A stretch of DNA of 64,000 bases from Bacteroidota bacterium (GTDB lineage: Bacteria > Bacteroidota > Bacteroidia > Bacteroidales > Tannerellaceae): the NCBI GenBank assembly GCA_023429375.1, contig JAEYVY010000017.1, positions 1 through 64,000 on the forward strand, in the 5' to 3' direction. Positions 44,585 to 54,146 of this stretch are shown one piece after another. A program made the translations under genes and the position numbers. Positions within the stretch are counted from its first letter, which is position 1, and each line of letters begins with the position of its first letter. A model generated the notes under the pieces. It saw only the letters and a program-made list of their open reading frames with translations, had not been told where the DNA came from and searched no databases.

Positions 44585-44629
44585 ACTGTGAAGTGTTAAA
44601 TATGTCTTTTGCTTATCCTGGTTCTTACT

Positions 44630-44660
44630 AAAAAAAGCGATCTAAGATAGACCGCTTTTA
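44630..44660 (-). terminator. Terminator of tRNA-His
   Basis: Minus strand AAAGCGGTCT and AGATCGCTTT pair with one wobble around a short loop, followed by a T-run. Confidence 0.8.
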
Positions 44661-44668
44661 AATGTTTG

Positions 44669-44743
44669 GGTGAATGATGGGATTCGAACCCACGACCCTT
44701 GGAACCACAATCCAATGCTCTAACCAACTGAGCTACAATCACC
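44669..44743 (-). tRNA. tRNA-His (GTG)
   Basis: A cloverleaf on the minus strand with anticodon GTG in loop TTGTGGT. The extra 5' G(-1) opposite C73, which defines tRNA-His, is encoded. A T5-T68 mismatch is seen in the acceptor stem (GTGATTG against CATTCAC). The CCA end is not encoded. Confidence 0.93.
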
Positions 44744-44838
44744 ATTTAGTCCTATATTTGATATCATCTCTTAAAGACGGTGCAAAGATAGGTGTTTTAT
44801 TTAATACTGCAAGCGTTTAAAGGTAAAAAAATATTCGC

Positions 44839-45738
44839 TTATTTGTAAATTTCTTTCTTGCCTGCAAGCAATGTATTACGCATCAATGAGATAATTGTCA
44901 TGGGCCCTACACCTCCTGGTACCGGAGTAATGTAAGAGCATTTTGGAGCCACTTCGCTAAACTTTACGTCGCCCGTTAGTTTATAGCCACTTTTCATAGA
45001 ACTGTTGGGTACACGTGTTGTTCCAACGTCAATAATTACTGCGCCTTCTTTAACCATATCGGCAGTCACAAACTCAGGAACTCCAAGAGCAGCGATGATG
45101 ATATCTGCTTTTTGACACATTTCTTTCAAGTTTTCAGAGCGGCTATGGCAAACAGTAACCGTACAATCGCCTGGATAAGCTTTTTGCATCATCAAAGTTG
45201 CCATTGGTTTGCCAACGATATTACTTCGACCGAGCACAACACAATGTTTACCTCTAGTCTCGATTTCGTAGCGCTTTAAGAGTTCAAGAATACCGGCAGG
45301 AGTTGCTGAAACAAAACATGGCAATCCGATTGACATGCGTCCCACATTGATAGGATGGAATCCGTCTACATCTTTACGATAGTCGATAGCTTCAATGATT
45401 TTTTGTTCCGAAATATGTTTCGGCAACGGAAGTTGAACAATAAATCCATCAACATCGCTGTCGTTATTCAATTCCTCTACTTTGCGTAGCAGTTCTTCTT
45501 CTGTGACATCGCTTTCGTAACGAATTAAGCTGGATTTAAACCCGACTTCTTCACAGGTTTTCACTTTGCTTGCCACATAGGTTTCACTACCCCCGTCATG
45601 GCCTACTAAAATGGCCGCCAAATGAGGAATTTTACCTCCGGCTGCTTTAATTTGTGATACCTCAGCTGCTATTTCAGCTTTCATGGTGGCAGCTACTGCT
45701 TTGCCATCCAATAATTGAGTCTGTCGTTGCATTTCCAT
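44839..45738 (-). CDS. folD: Bifunctional methylene-THF dehydrogenase/cyclohydrolase
   Basis: A 299-residue FolD. The signature motifs GGSETYVASKVKTCEEVGF, GFIVQLPLPKHI and the NADP-binding GRSNIVGKPMA are intact, as is PVPGGVGPMTI. It interconverts one-carbon tetrahydrofolate derivatives. It starts 34 nt after ffh and is probably co-transcribed. Confidence 0.95.
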   Translation of the reverse strand: MEMQRQTQLLDGKAVAATMKAEIAAEVSQIKAAGGKIPHLAAILVGHDGGSETYVASKVKTCEEVGFKSSLIRYESDVTEEELLRKVEELNNDSDVDGFIVQLPLPKHISEQKIIEAIDYRKDVDGFHPINVGRMSIGLPCFVSATPAGILELLKRYEIETRGKHCVVLGRSNIVGKPMATLMMQKAYPGDCTVTVCHSRSENLKEMCQKADIIIAALGVPEFVTADMVKEGAVIIDVGTTRVPNSSMKSGYKLTGDVKFSEVAPKCSYITPVPGGVGPMTIISLMRNTLLAGKKEIYK

Positions 45739-45772
45739 CCCTGTGGTTCTTTGTTTTAATTAGTTGAATATC

Positions 45773-47101
45773 TTATCTTCTGAAAGAAGGAAGTTTTTTC
45801 CCTGCTCCTGGTTTTGCGTTGGTTAGCATACGCATCATTTTACGGGTTTCATCAAATTGTTTGATTAACCTGTTCACTTCTTGCACATTTGTTCCGCTAC
45901 CCTTGGCGATACGTTGACGACGTGAGCCATTCAATATGGCCGGATTGGCACGTTCTTCCGGGGTCATCGAATAAATAATGGCTTCGATACTTTTGAAGGC
46001 ATTATCATCGATATCTACATTCTTCAAAGCTTTGCCCACACCAGGAATCATGGCAGCCAAATCTTTCAGGTTACCCATTTTCTTGATTTGTTGAATTTGG
46101 GCAATGAAATCATTGAAGTCGAACTGGTTCTTTGCAATCTTTTTCTGAAGGCGTTTAGCTTCTTCTTCGTCGTATTGCTCTTGAGCGCGTTCAACTAACG
46201 ATACGATGTCACCCATGCCGAGAATACGGTCGGCCATACGTCCGGGGTGGAATACATCTAATGCATCCATTTTTTCGCCCGTACCAACAAATTTGATTGG
46301 TTTGGTTACTACCGTACGAATAGATAGGGCAGCACCACCACGAGTGTCACCGTCTAATTTTGTCAGAATAACGCCGTCAAAATTTAGGCGATCGTTAAAT
46401 TCTTTCGCCGTATTGACTGCATCCTGACCGGTCATTGAGTCAACAACGAATAAGGTTTCTGAAGGTTCGATAGCTTTCTTGATGGCAGCAATTTCCTGCA
46501 TCATCTCTTCGTCTATCGCCAAACGACCCGCTGTATCGACAATCACCAAATCATTTCCTTTAGCTTTCGCTTCCTTAATAGCGTTTTGGGCAATCTCAAC
46601 CGGATTCTTATTGTCGATTTCCGAGTAAACAGGAACTCCAATTTGTTCACCTAAGATGCGTAGCTGTTCAATAGCAGCAGGGCGGTAAACGTCACAGGCA
46701 ACCAATAAAGGCTTTTTCCCTTTCTTAGTTTTAAGCATGTTTGCCAATTTACCGGTAAAAGTTGTTTTACCAGAACCTTGCAAACCAGACATCAAAATAA
46801 TTGCAGGAGAACCCGTTATGTTGATTTCAGAGGCTGTACCTCCCATCAACTCTGCTAATTCGTCATGGACGATTTTGACCATCAACTGGCCTGGTTTAAC
46901 TGCCGTAAGTACGTTTTGCCCAAGTGCTTTTTCTTTTACCGTATCGGTAAATTGCTTTGCCACTTTATAGTTAACGTCGGCATCCAATAGCGCTCTACGT
47001 ACATCTTTCAGCGTTTCGGCAACATTAATTTCCGTAATTCTGCCTTCACCTTTCAGTAGTTTAAATGACCTATCTAACCTTTCACTCAGATTCTCAAACA
47101 T
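45773..47101 (-). CDS. ffh: Signal recognition particle protein Ffh
   Basis: A 442-residue SRP54 GTPase: N domain (~1-90), G domain with GLQGSGKTTFTGKLA, DTAGR and TKLDGDTRGGAA, and an M domain that binds 4.5S RNA (SRRQRIAKGSGTNVQEVN). It targets membrane proteins for co-translational insertion. Length is standard. Confidence 0.96.
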   Translation of the reverse strand: MFENLSERLDRSFKLLKGEGRITEINVAETLKDVRRALLDADVNYKVAKQFTDTVKEKALGQNVLTAVKPGQLMVKIVHDELAELMGGTASEINITGSPAIILMSGLQGSGKTTFTGKLANMLKTKKGKKPLLVACDVYRPAAIEQLRILGEQIGVPVYSEIDNKNPVEIAQNAIKEAKAKGNDLVIVDTAGRLAIDEEMMQEIAAIKKAIEPSETLFVVDSMTGQDAVNTAKEFNDRLNFDGVILTKLDGDTRGGAALSIRTVVTKPIKFVGTGEKMDALDVFHPGRMADRILGMGDIVSLVERAQEQYDEEEAKRLQKKIAKNQFDFNDFIAQIQQIKKMGNLKDLAAMIPGVGKALKNVDIDDNAFKSIEAIIYSMTPEERANPAILNGSRRQRIAKGSGTNVQEVNRLIKQFDETRKMMRMLTNAKPGAGKKLPSFRR

Positions 47102-47145
47102 AATCCTAATTATCTATTTATTTGTTTTTTTCAATTAATGGGATA

Positions 47146-47153
47146 CAAAGTTA
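47146..47153 (-). promoter_or_regulatory. -7 box of ffh
   Basis: Minus strand TAACTTTG, 45 nt above the ffh start. Confidence 0.55.
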
Positions 47154-47246
47154 AGAAAAAGGATGTAAACCACTAAAAGCCCGCTTGTTTTTTGTCTTTT
47201 ATACCGAAACGGAGCGTAATGGGGCGGCAAAATAGGGAAAATAACT

Positions 47247-47254
47247 TATTTTTG
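47247..47254 (+). promoter_or_regulatory. -7 box of dcuB
   Basis: TATTTTTG, match to TAnnTTTG, 31 nt before the ATG at 47286. Confidence 0.55.
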
Positions 47255-47285
47255 TCCGAAATAATTCAGAAAGCCTATTTAGCGA

Positions 47286-48599
47286 ATGGTATTACAATTA
47301 CTTTTTATCCTGACGGCAATAGTTATCGGGGCCCGTCTGGGAGGGATTGGTTTAGGTGTTTTAGGAGGTTTGGGTCTTGCTTGCCTTACGTTTATTTTTG
47401 GTCTTGAGCCAACTTCCCCTCCAATAGATGTGATGTTGATGATTGCCTCGGTTATTACTGCAGCAAGCGCTATGCAGGCCGCAGGAGGTTTGGATTTGAT
47501 GGTTAAATGGGCTGAAAGATTATTGCGTAAGCATCCCGAACGCATTACTTTATTAGCTCCGATGGTTACCTATCTTTTTACATTTCTGGCCGGAACAGGG
47601 CATGTGGCCTATTCTGTGCTTCCTGTAATTGCGGAGGTGGCTACAGATTCAAAAATAAGACCTGAACGACCGCTGGGTATTGCTGTGATTGCTTCGCAGC
47701 AGGCCATAACTGCCAGTCCTATATCTGCTGCCACGGTAGCCATGCTTAGTCTTTTATCGTTTTCGGGCGTCAGTTTATTGACAATACTCATGATTTCCGT
47801 TCCATGTACTTTAGTCGGGGTTTTTGTCGGTGCGCTTTATTCTATGCGTGTGGGTAAGGAACTATATGACGATCCAGAATTCAAAAAAAGAGTGGAAAGC
47901 GGAGAGTTTAAGAAGGACCATTACGTAGCAAAAGATGTAAGCCATGTGCGTAAGGCTGTGTTTGCTGTGAGTATTTTCGTATTGGCAACAGCTGCGATTG
48001 TGTTATTCGGATCTTTCGAAAATCTTCGTCCTCATTACAGTCATGACGGAGCGTCTTACCGGTTAAGCATGGCCTACATTATTGAAATAGTGATGTTAGC
48101 TGCCGCCGCACTGATACTATTGGTAACGAAGACTGATGCAGTAAAAGCCGCACAAGGTTCGGTGTTTTTAGCAGGAATGCAAGCCGTAATTGCTATATTT
48201 GGAATTGCTTGGATGGGTGATACTTTCATTGGAGGAAACATACAAGAACTGAAAGCATCGATTGAAGCAACCGTAACAACCTATCCTTGGTTATTTGGGA
48301 TTGCCTTATTTCTGATGTCAATCTTGCTATTCAGTCAGGCGGCAACCATACGTGCTTTATTACCTTTAGGTATTGCCTTAGGAATATCACCCTATATGCT
48401 CATTGCTTTGTTTCCTGCGGTAAACGGATATTTCTTCATTCCAAACTACCCAACAGTCGTAGCAGCCATAAACTTCGACCGTACAGGTACGACACGTATA
48501 GGTAAGTATATGTTGAATCATTCATTTATGATGCCAGGATTGATTGCTACGGCTATATCGGTATTGCTTGGCTTGTTGGTAGTTAAGTTCCTCTTTTAA
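47286..48599 (+). CDS. dcuB: Anaerobic C4-dicarboxylate transporter (Dcu family)
   Basis: A 437-residue inner-membrane carrier with about 11-12 hydrophobic segments and Dcu motifs (GGLDLMVKWAERLLRKHPERI, TGHVAYSVLPVIAEVA, FIPNYPTVVAAINFDRTGTTRIGKYMLNHSF). It exchanges fumarate, succinate, malate or aspartate during anaerobic growth. This fits a fumarate-reducing, succinate/propionate-forming anaerobe. DcuA and DcuB cannot be distinguished here; the symbol is a best guess. Confidence 0.92.
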   Translation: MVLQLLFILTAIVIGARLGGIGLGVLGGLGLACLTFIFGLEPTSPPIDVMLMIASVITAASAMQAAGGLDLMVKWAERLLRKHPERITLLAPMVTYLFTFLAGTGHVAYSVLPVIAEVATDSKIRPERPLGIAVIASQQAITASPISAATVAMLSLLSFSGVSLLTILMISVPCTLVGVFVGALYSMRVGKELYDDPEFKKRVESGEFKKDHYVAKDVSHVRKAVFAVSIFVLATAAIVLFGSFENLRPHYSHDGASYRLSMAYIIEIVMLAAAALILLVTKTDAVKAAQGSVFLAGMQAVIAIFGIAWMGDTFIGGNIQELKASIEATVTTYPWLFGIALFLMSILLFSQAATIRALLPLGIALGISPYMLIALFPAVNGYFFIPNYPTVVAAINFDRTGTTRIGKYMLNHSFMMPGLIATAISVLLGLLVVKFLF

Positions 48600-48633
48600 T
48601 TGAAATGAGAATAATTAATATAAATAGGTAAAT

Positions 48634-50514
48634 ATGAATATGAAATGGCTTAATTATAGTGCTGCATTGGCACTGTGTGGTCTGCTTCTATCGTGCGAGA
48701 GTGAAGTGGCACCTCCAGCGCCTTATGGCCCGCTTCCAACGGAGCATCAAATGGCTTGGCAGAAAATGGAATACAATATGTTCATTCATTTCGGGCCGAA
48801 TACATTTACAGATGTAGAGTGGGGGAATGGTAAAGAAGATCCAAAGGTGTTTAACCCTACCGACTTAGATTGCCGTCAATGGGCTGCCATTGCAAAGGCT
48901 GCAGGGATGAAAGGTATTGTTATTACAGCCAAACATCATGATGGATTCTGCCTCTGGCCGAGCAATTACAGTACGCATACCGTGCGTGAAAGCTTGTGGA
49001 AAGACGGTAAAGGTGATTTACTAAGAGAATTGTCTGATGCCTGTAAAGAGTATGGCCTAAAATTTGGTGTATATCTATCGCCTTGGGATCAGAACCATCC
49101 TGCTTACGGAACACCGGAATACAATGAAGTGTTTGTGAATACCCTGACAGAGGTATTGACTAATTACGGAGAAGTATTTGAACAGTGGTTTGACGGAGCC
49201 AATGGCGAAGGACATGGTGGCAAGAAGCAAGTATATGATTGGGAACTCTTCAATAATACCGTTTACAAACATCAACCTCAAGCTGTCATCTTCAGTGATG
49301 TTGGTCCCGGCTGCCGTTGGGTTGGAAACGAACAAGGTCATGCAGGAGCTACCAACTGGTCAAGATTAGACATTGAAGGCTATGAACCAGGAGCCAAAGG
49401 CCCAAATCCAGACACTCTGAATAGAGGAAATATCCATGGGGCTAAATGGGTTCCAGCCGAAACGAACACCTCCATTCGTCCGGGATGGTTTTACAGCCCT
49501 ACTACGGACGACAAGGTGAAATCATTAGGCAAATTAGTAGATATCTATTATACTTCCGTAGGACGTAACTCTACTTTCTTACTGAATGTACCGCCTGATA
49601 AAACCGGCCGTATTCATCCGAACGATTCAGCTCGTTTAATGGAATTAAAGAAAGCAATCGATGAATCATTTAAAGATAATCTGGCAGAAGGAACATTAAC
49701 AGCAAGTGCTACACGCGGAAATAACAATCGCTATGTGGTGACCAACTTGTTTAATGATGACTACGATTCTTATTGGACTACCAATGATGATGAACTGACA
49801 GCCTCTATTGAATTGGATTTGGGTAAAGTGAAGACATTCAATCGCGTGTTGCTGCAAGAGTATATACCGCTTGGTCAACGTATCGCTGCGTTTAACGTGG
49901 AATATTGGGATGGCGAATCTAACAAATGGAATCTGCTTACAGAAGCAACTACCATAGGTTATAAGCGAATTCTGCGTGTTCCATCCGTGACGACAAGCAA
50001 GATCAAAATCAATATTACAAATTCTTTGGCTTGTCCTATCCTTAATAAGTTGGAACTTTATAATGCTCCGGAATATCCAATAGGTGGTAGTGATGATGAA
50101 GTATATAATAAAGTATCCAGAGATGGATGGAAAGTCCTTTCTCCTGCAACTGAAGAATCAGCAATGCTAATCGATGGCAAGACTGACAAGCCTGTTGCTG
50201 TTTCAAAATCAGAAGCTGTTATTCTTGACTTAGGAAAGGCTGACGAGATTGTAGGATTCTACTATACCCCTCAAAACCATGTAACAGCAGCTAATATCCA
50301 ACGCTACAATTTGTTTACGAGCACGGATAATAAAACCTGGGAAAGCCAAAAAGAAAATGCTTTGTTTAACAATGTGCGCAATAACCCGATACGTCAAGAT
50401 GTCTATCTGGGTAAGGCCGTAAAAGCAAGGTATATCAAGTTAGAACCTGTAGAACTTACTAACAACTCAGACCAATATGCAGTTGTTGAGTTTGGAATAA
50501 TAAAGGGCAAATAA
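48634..50514 (+). CDS. GH29 alpha-L-fucosidase lipoprotein
   Basis: A 626-residue lipoprotein (lipobox LLLSC, Cys ~21). The GH29 catalytic domain (~30-335) has FIHFGPNTFTDVEWG, AKHHDGFCLWPS and the nucleophile Asp in FEQWFDGANGEG. Two discoidin/F5-8-type beta-sandwich modules follow (~345-480 and ~490-625). It releases alpha-L-fucose from host or plant glycans at the cell surface. It lies 35 nt after dcuB, and no SusC/D pair is near. Confidence 0.92.
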   Translation: MNMKWLNYSAALALCGLLLSCESEVAPPAPYGPLPTEHQMAWQKMEYNMFIHFGPNTFTDVEWGNGKEDPKVFNPTDLDCRQWAAIAKAAGMKGIVITAKHHDGFCLWPSNYSTHTVRESLWKDGKGDLLRELSDACKEYGLKFGVYLSPWDQNHPAYGTPEYNEVFVNTLTEVLTNYGEVFEQWFDGANGEGHGGKKQVYDWELFNNTVYKHQPQAVIFSDVGPGCRWVGNEQGHAGATNWSRLDIEGYEPGAKGPNPDTLNRGNIHGAKWVPAETNTSIRPGWFYSPTTDDKVKSLGKLVDIYYTSVGRNSTFLLNVPPDKTGRIHPNDSARLMELKKAIDESFKDNLAEGTLTASATRGNNNRYVVTNLFNDDYDSYWTTNDDELTASIELDLGKVKTFNRVLLQEYIPLGQRIAAFNVEYWDGESNKWNLLTEATTIGYKRILRVPSVTTSKIKINITNSLACPILNKLELYNAPEYPIGGSDDEVYNKVSRDGWKVLSPATEESAMLIDGKTDKPVAVSKSEAVILDLGKADEIVGFYYTPQNHVTAANIQRYNLFTSTDNKTWESQKENALFNNVRNNPIRQDVYLGKAVKARYIKLEPVELTNNSDQYAVVEFGIIKGK

Positions 50515-50534
50515 AGATTGCCTATATTAAATGA

Positions 50535-50580
50535 TAACCCCCAATGTTTTAAATGATTGACATTGGGGGTTACCTTTTTG
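50535..50580 (+). terminator. Terminator after the fucosidase
   Basis: TAACCCCCAATGT (50535-50547) and ACATTGGGGGTTA (50560-50572) form a perfect 13-bp stem followed by CCTTTTT. Confidence 0.9.
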
Positions 50581-50592
50581 ATTACTTTACTT

Positions 50593-51717
50593 TTATTGTT
50601 TGAATGAAAGTATTCTAACTACCGGATTATCATCTTCACTCAAAGCTCGTAATGCTTTTACGGGATCCCTTTTTTCATCTGCTTTTTTAATTAACGAAGG
50701 TTGTATTAATTCGGCAAACTTATTTTTCTCTATTATGGGAGAGCCGTGTATTTGCCATTTACCCCTCATTGTTTCTGCATCTGTGAAAGATATTGAACTG
50801 ATTTTTCCGGTTGCAAACTCATACATATAAATTGGAGATTTCCCTGATTTCTTAGTAAAGTCCAAGAGAACTTTTCCAAGAATAATAAACTTATCAGTTG
50901 TCAGACTGACTGACAGCACGTTTCTTGGTTCAGATTCATGAACAGATGGTTTGGCAATTAAAACTGGAGCTATTTTCTTATTCTGACTTAAAAGATATAA
51001 CGTGTCTGATGATATATCCGCAATCATAAAATCCCTGCCGTAATGTATGTTAGATTGGCAGTATATTTGAATTGTACGCCAGTTTTTACCTTCTATTTTG
51101 GCAATTGTTGTTGAGTATCTCTTAGGCAAATGAATATCAAAAACAGTAATTAAACTACCATCTTTTTTTGAGATAAGGCTATAAGGTCTTTCATTTATTT
51201 TTCCTTTATATATAGGATCTACGTTTATATCCTCGTATACGAGCAGAGACTGATCATCAAAATTATAAACACTCATTTCTTTCAGAAGCGTATTTACTTT
51301 CAGTGTTCGTTTGTGCTCTCCTTTTATTGAATACACCTGAATTGAGGTGTTTGTTACAAATATTTCTTCATTTTTCTCATCAAAAATCAGCCCTCTGATC
51401 CATGCGTACTCTTGACCACTTGAACCTTTGTGGTTAAAATGAGAATAAATATTTCCTTTACTATCAAAGATAAAAATATCACCTCGCAAAGGTTCATATA
51501 CAACAATATATTTATCAGATACAGACGTAAGTTTGGCGTGCTCACTCAATAGAATATCATCTGAGGTTTCTAAAGGGATATACTTTGTTTCCGCAATATC
51601 TTGCAGGCGTATTTTCTGTTCAGGGTAATTTTTTGAGAAATCAATCACGGGTAAGTTGCCTGCTTTTGGTTGAGCCAGCACGATTTGGCTATTCGTTAGG
51701 AGCAATAAAATCAGCAA
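50593..51717 (-). CDS. 6-bladed beta-propeller protein (start uncertain)
   Basis: A 374-residue (as drawn) secreted protein of the Bacteroidetes 6-bladed beta-propeller family (DUF4934-like), with KYIPLETSDDILLSEHAKLT and repeated blades, such as DIFIFDSKGNIYSHFNHKG. The start is unclear: the only usual initiator is a TTG at 51717, giving a signal segment without basic residues. Upstream in frame, codons spell an n-region (K, R, K, R) before the hydrophobic run, but reach a TAA without an ATG; an ATG just above is in another frame. A frameshift near the 5' end or a rare start is possible. Function unknown; ligand binding is typical. Confidence 0.72.
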   Translation of the reverse strand: MLILLLLTNSQIVLAQPKAGNLPVIDFSKNYPEQKIRLQDIAETKYIPLETSDDILLSEHAKLTSVSDKYIVVYEPLRGDIFIFDSKGNIYSHFNHKGSSGQEYAWIRGLIFDEKNEEIFVTNTSIQVYSIKGEHKRTLKVNTLLKEMSVYNFDDQSLLVYEDINVDPIYKGKINERPYSLISKKDGSLITVFDIHLPKRYSTTIAKIEGKNWRTIQIYCQSNIHYGRDFMIADISSDTLYLLSQNKKIAPVLIAKPSVHESEPRNVLSVSLTTDKFIILGKVLLDFTKKSGKSPIYMYEFATGKISSISFTDAETMRGKWQIHGSPIIEKNKFAELIQPSLIKKADEKRDPVKALRALSEDDNPVVRILSFKQ

Positions 51718-51952
51718 CAGAACATTGCATAAAGTGGAAGTTCGTTTAGATTGGGCGCGATTGTGTTTTTATGTCATCACTGTAAGTTGTTTATTGATAA
51801 ATAGCTCCAGAATTGAGATTGTTGATTTGAGATTAACTGTATAAAAGCGCAATATACTAATTGTTAGTAAAATACAATAGAATTATAGCAAAAACAGTTC
51901 CTTGAATTAGGGTAATGGTTAAAAGGGAGGACTTTCAAAAATAGGGGTATTA

Positions 51953-52717
51953 TTATTGCTTTTCAGTCAGATATTTCCAAAATCGGACCGGTAAGTGCTG
52001 TTTGTGTAACCGGGGGTTGATTCGTTCTTTTATGGCTATGGATTTAAAATAGGTTTTCCATAATTGTTGAAACAAGAGCTCATCCTTATCCATCAGTTCT
52101 TCACTTAACAATCCGGTTAAAAGGTGTTTCTCTTTCTCTTCAAAACGAACTTCAATAGTCTCCTTCATGTCGTAATAATACCCATATTCTCGCTTGAGGT
52201 CATAGATTAGCCATTTCTGATTGGCATAACGATCTTTTAAGTGAGGAAGGGTGAGGGGGAGTACATTATAAATCGGTTCGATGGGCGCAAAGTATGTTTC
52301 GTCGGTTGTTTTCTGAAACCGGAGGAACTGTACGATTCGCAGTCTTTCGTTGCTCACCTGTTTCCATATTTTGGATAATTGCAACACATCCGGATCTCCA
52401 AAATTCAGTTCAATAGATTGAGGAGCGTCGATCGCTTTACGTATGTAGTTGAAGAGAAGCAAGTCTACCTCCGGCAGTTCGGACAGCCAAGTGACAGTCA
52501 GGCTCGATAGAGCCGATTTTGAGAGCTTCTTTTCCAAGCCTTTCCATACGCGTTGAGATTTTTCTTCGTCAGTAACCACTTCATGCATCTCCTCACAGAA
52601 GAGTGGGGGAATCTCGCCTTCTTTGATTAGAGCATCCGGGAACGTACGGCGATAATACGCATCAAATACGGCTGTAAGTAAGCCATCAAACGTCTTGTCG
52701 TAAGTAAATACAACCAT
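51953..52717 (-). CDS. DUF4130/TIGR03915 putative DNA repair protein
   Basis: A 254-residue protein of the TIGR03915/DUF4130 family, recognised from FTYDKTFDGLLTAVFDAY at the N-terminus and ERINPRLHKQHLPVRFWKYL at the C-terminus. The family is paired with the radical SAM protein encoded 3 nt upstream, and in other bacteria is fused to a uracil-DNA-glycosylase-like domain; that domain is absent here. The reaction is unknown. Confidence 0.85.
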   Translation of the reverse strand: MVVFTYDKTFDGLLTAVFDAYYRRTFPDALIKEGEIPPLFCEEMHEVVTDEEKSQRVWKGLEKKLSKSALSSLTVTWLSELPEVDLLLFNYIRKAIDAPQSIELNFGDPDVLQLSKIWKQVSNERLRIVQFLRFQKTTDETYFAPIEPIYNVLPLTLPHLKDRYANQKWLIYDLKREYGYYYDMKETIEVRFEEKEKHLLTGLLSEELMDKDELLFQQLWKTYFKSIAIKERINPRLHKQHLPVRFWKYLTEKQ

Positions 52718-52720
52718 AAC

Positions 52721-53980
52721 TTAATCCTCAAATAGTAAGCTTAACTGTCTCTCGTCTTTCGTTTGCGCAGGCTTTTTAATCAAGATACTCCTTACGTTTT
52801 CCGGATGCAATTCGTTGATTGATTTTGCACTTAATTCGTTACAGGTAATGAAGTACTGCGCTTTCTTCATTACCACCCCTATCTTCTTGAGCTGTTGTGA
52901 ATTCAATTTCGAATAGCGACGCGAGGTAATGATTAGTTTGGCCGATTTTACACCGATACCGGGTACTCGAAGTAACATTTCATAATCCGCACGATTGATA
53001 TCCACCGGGAAGTGCTGCGGATTACGAATCGCCCAGGCCAGTTTGGGGTCGATTTCTAAATCCAAATCCGGATAGGCATCATTTACGATTTCATCCACCT
53101 TAAACTCATAGAAACGGAGCAACCAATCCGCCTGATAAAGACGGTTTTCGCGAACAAGAGGAGGTTGTTTCAACGCCGGTAACCGGTTGTCGTAGGAATT
53201 AACCGGAATAAATCCCGAATAGTAAACCCTTTTCATCGTGGGTCGCTGATAAAGGGCCGATGATAGGCGAAGAATATCTTTGTCCGTATCCGCTGTTGCA
53301 CCGACAATCATTTGTGTGCTTTGGCCGGCAGGGGCGAAGCGAGGTGCATGTCTGAACTTTTTGCGTTCATCTTTGCTTTGCAATACACCCTGTTGGATAT
53401 ATTTCATGGGTTGGAACACACTTTGGAAGTCCTTTTCCGGAGCCAGCAACTTAAGACTTGATTCGTTGGGAATTTCGATGTTCACACTCAGACGGTCGGC
53501 ATAAAGCCCGGCTTCGTTTACCAACTCTTGACTAGCACCGGGGATGCTTTTCATGTGGATATAACCGTTAAAGCGATGTATAAGCCGCAGGTCTTTTATT
53601 ACCCTTACTAACCGTTCCATCGTATAGTCAGGATTTCTTACTACTCCCGAACTCAGAAACAGTCCTTCAATATAGTTGCGTTTATAAAATTCGATGGTAA
53701 GGTCTACCAATTCAGAAACAGATAGCGTTGCTCTCGGAATATCGTTGCTGCGACGGTTGATGCAGTAAGCACAGTCGTACATGCAGTTGTTGGTCAGCAT
53801 TATTTTGAGCAAGGCGATACAACGGCCATCTTCCGAAAAGCTATGGCAAATACCCCAACCGGCAGCACTCCCGATATCGCCTTTTTTAGACGAACGAGAC
53901 GTACCACTCGAAGCACACGAAACATCGTACTTCGCTGATTCAGCCAAGACTTTCAGCTTTTCAAGAACACTCGCATCCAT
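52721..53980 (-). CDS. Radical SAM protein, putative DNA modification/repair (TIGR03916)
   Basis: A 419-residue radical SAM enzyme. The cluster cysteines are Cys66, Cys70 and Cys73 in TNNCMYDCAYCINRR. Extra cysteines at 22, 45 and 54 may matter. Near residues 330-365 there is a helix-hairpin-helix (DINRADYEMLLRVPGIGVKS then AKLI), which normally binds DNA backbone. It pairs with the DUF4130 gene (3-nt gap). The combination suggests repair or modification of DNA; the lesion is unknown. Confidence 0.86.
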   Translation of the reverse strand: MDASVLEKLKVLAESAKYDVSCASSGTSRSSKKGDIGSAAGWGICHSFSEDGRCIALLKIMLTNNCMYDCAYCINRRSNDIPRATLSVSELVDLTIEFYKRNYIEGLFLSSGVVRNPDYTMERLVRVIKDLRLIHRFNGYIHMKSIPGASQELVNEAGLYADRLSVNIEIPNESSLKLLAPEKDFQSVFQPMKYIQQGVLQSKDERKKFRHAPRFAPAGQSTQMIVGATADTDKDILRLSSALYQRPTMKRVYYSGFIPVNSYDNRLPALKQPPLVRENRLYQADWLLRFYEFKVDEIVNDAYPDLDLEIDPKLAWAIRNPQHFPVDINRADYEMLLRVPGIGVKSAKLIITSRRYSKLNSQQLKKIGVVMKKAQYFITCNELSAKSINELHPENVRSILIKKPAQTKDERQLSLLFED

Positions 53981-54146
53981 TAATGATTTTCCTTTGGTCT
54001 ACCGTACGAAGGTACATTTTTTTCATGTAATCAAAAGCATGATTTGATTACGAAAAAGGTCAAAAAACAATTCGATTCTTGAGATGTCTTATCAATCAAA
54101 AGTAATTTTATGAATACCGAAATAGATGTCAGTTTCCCTGCTTTTT

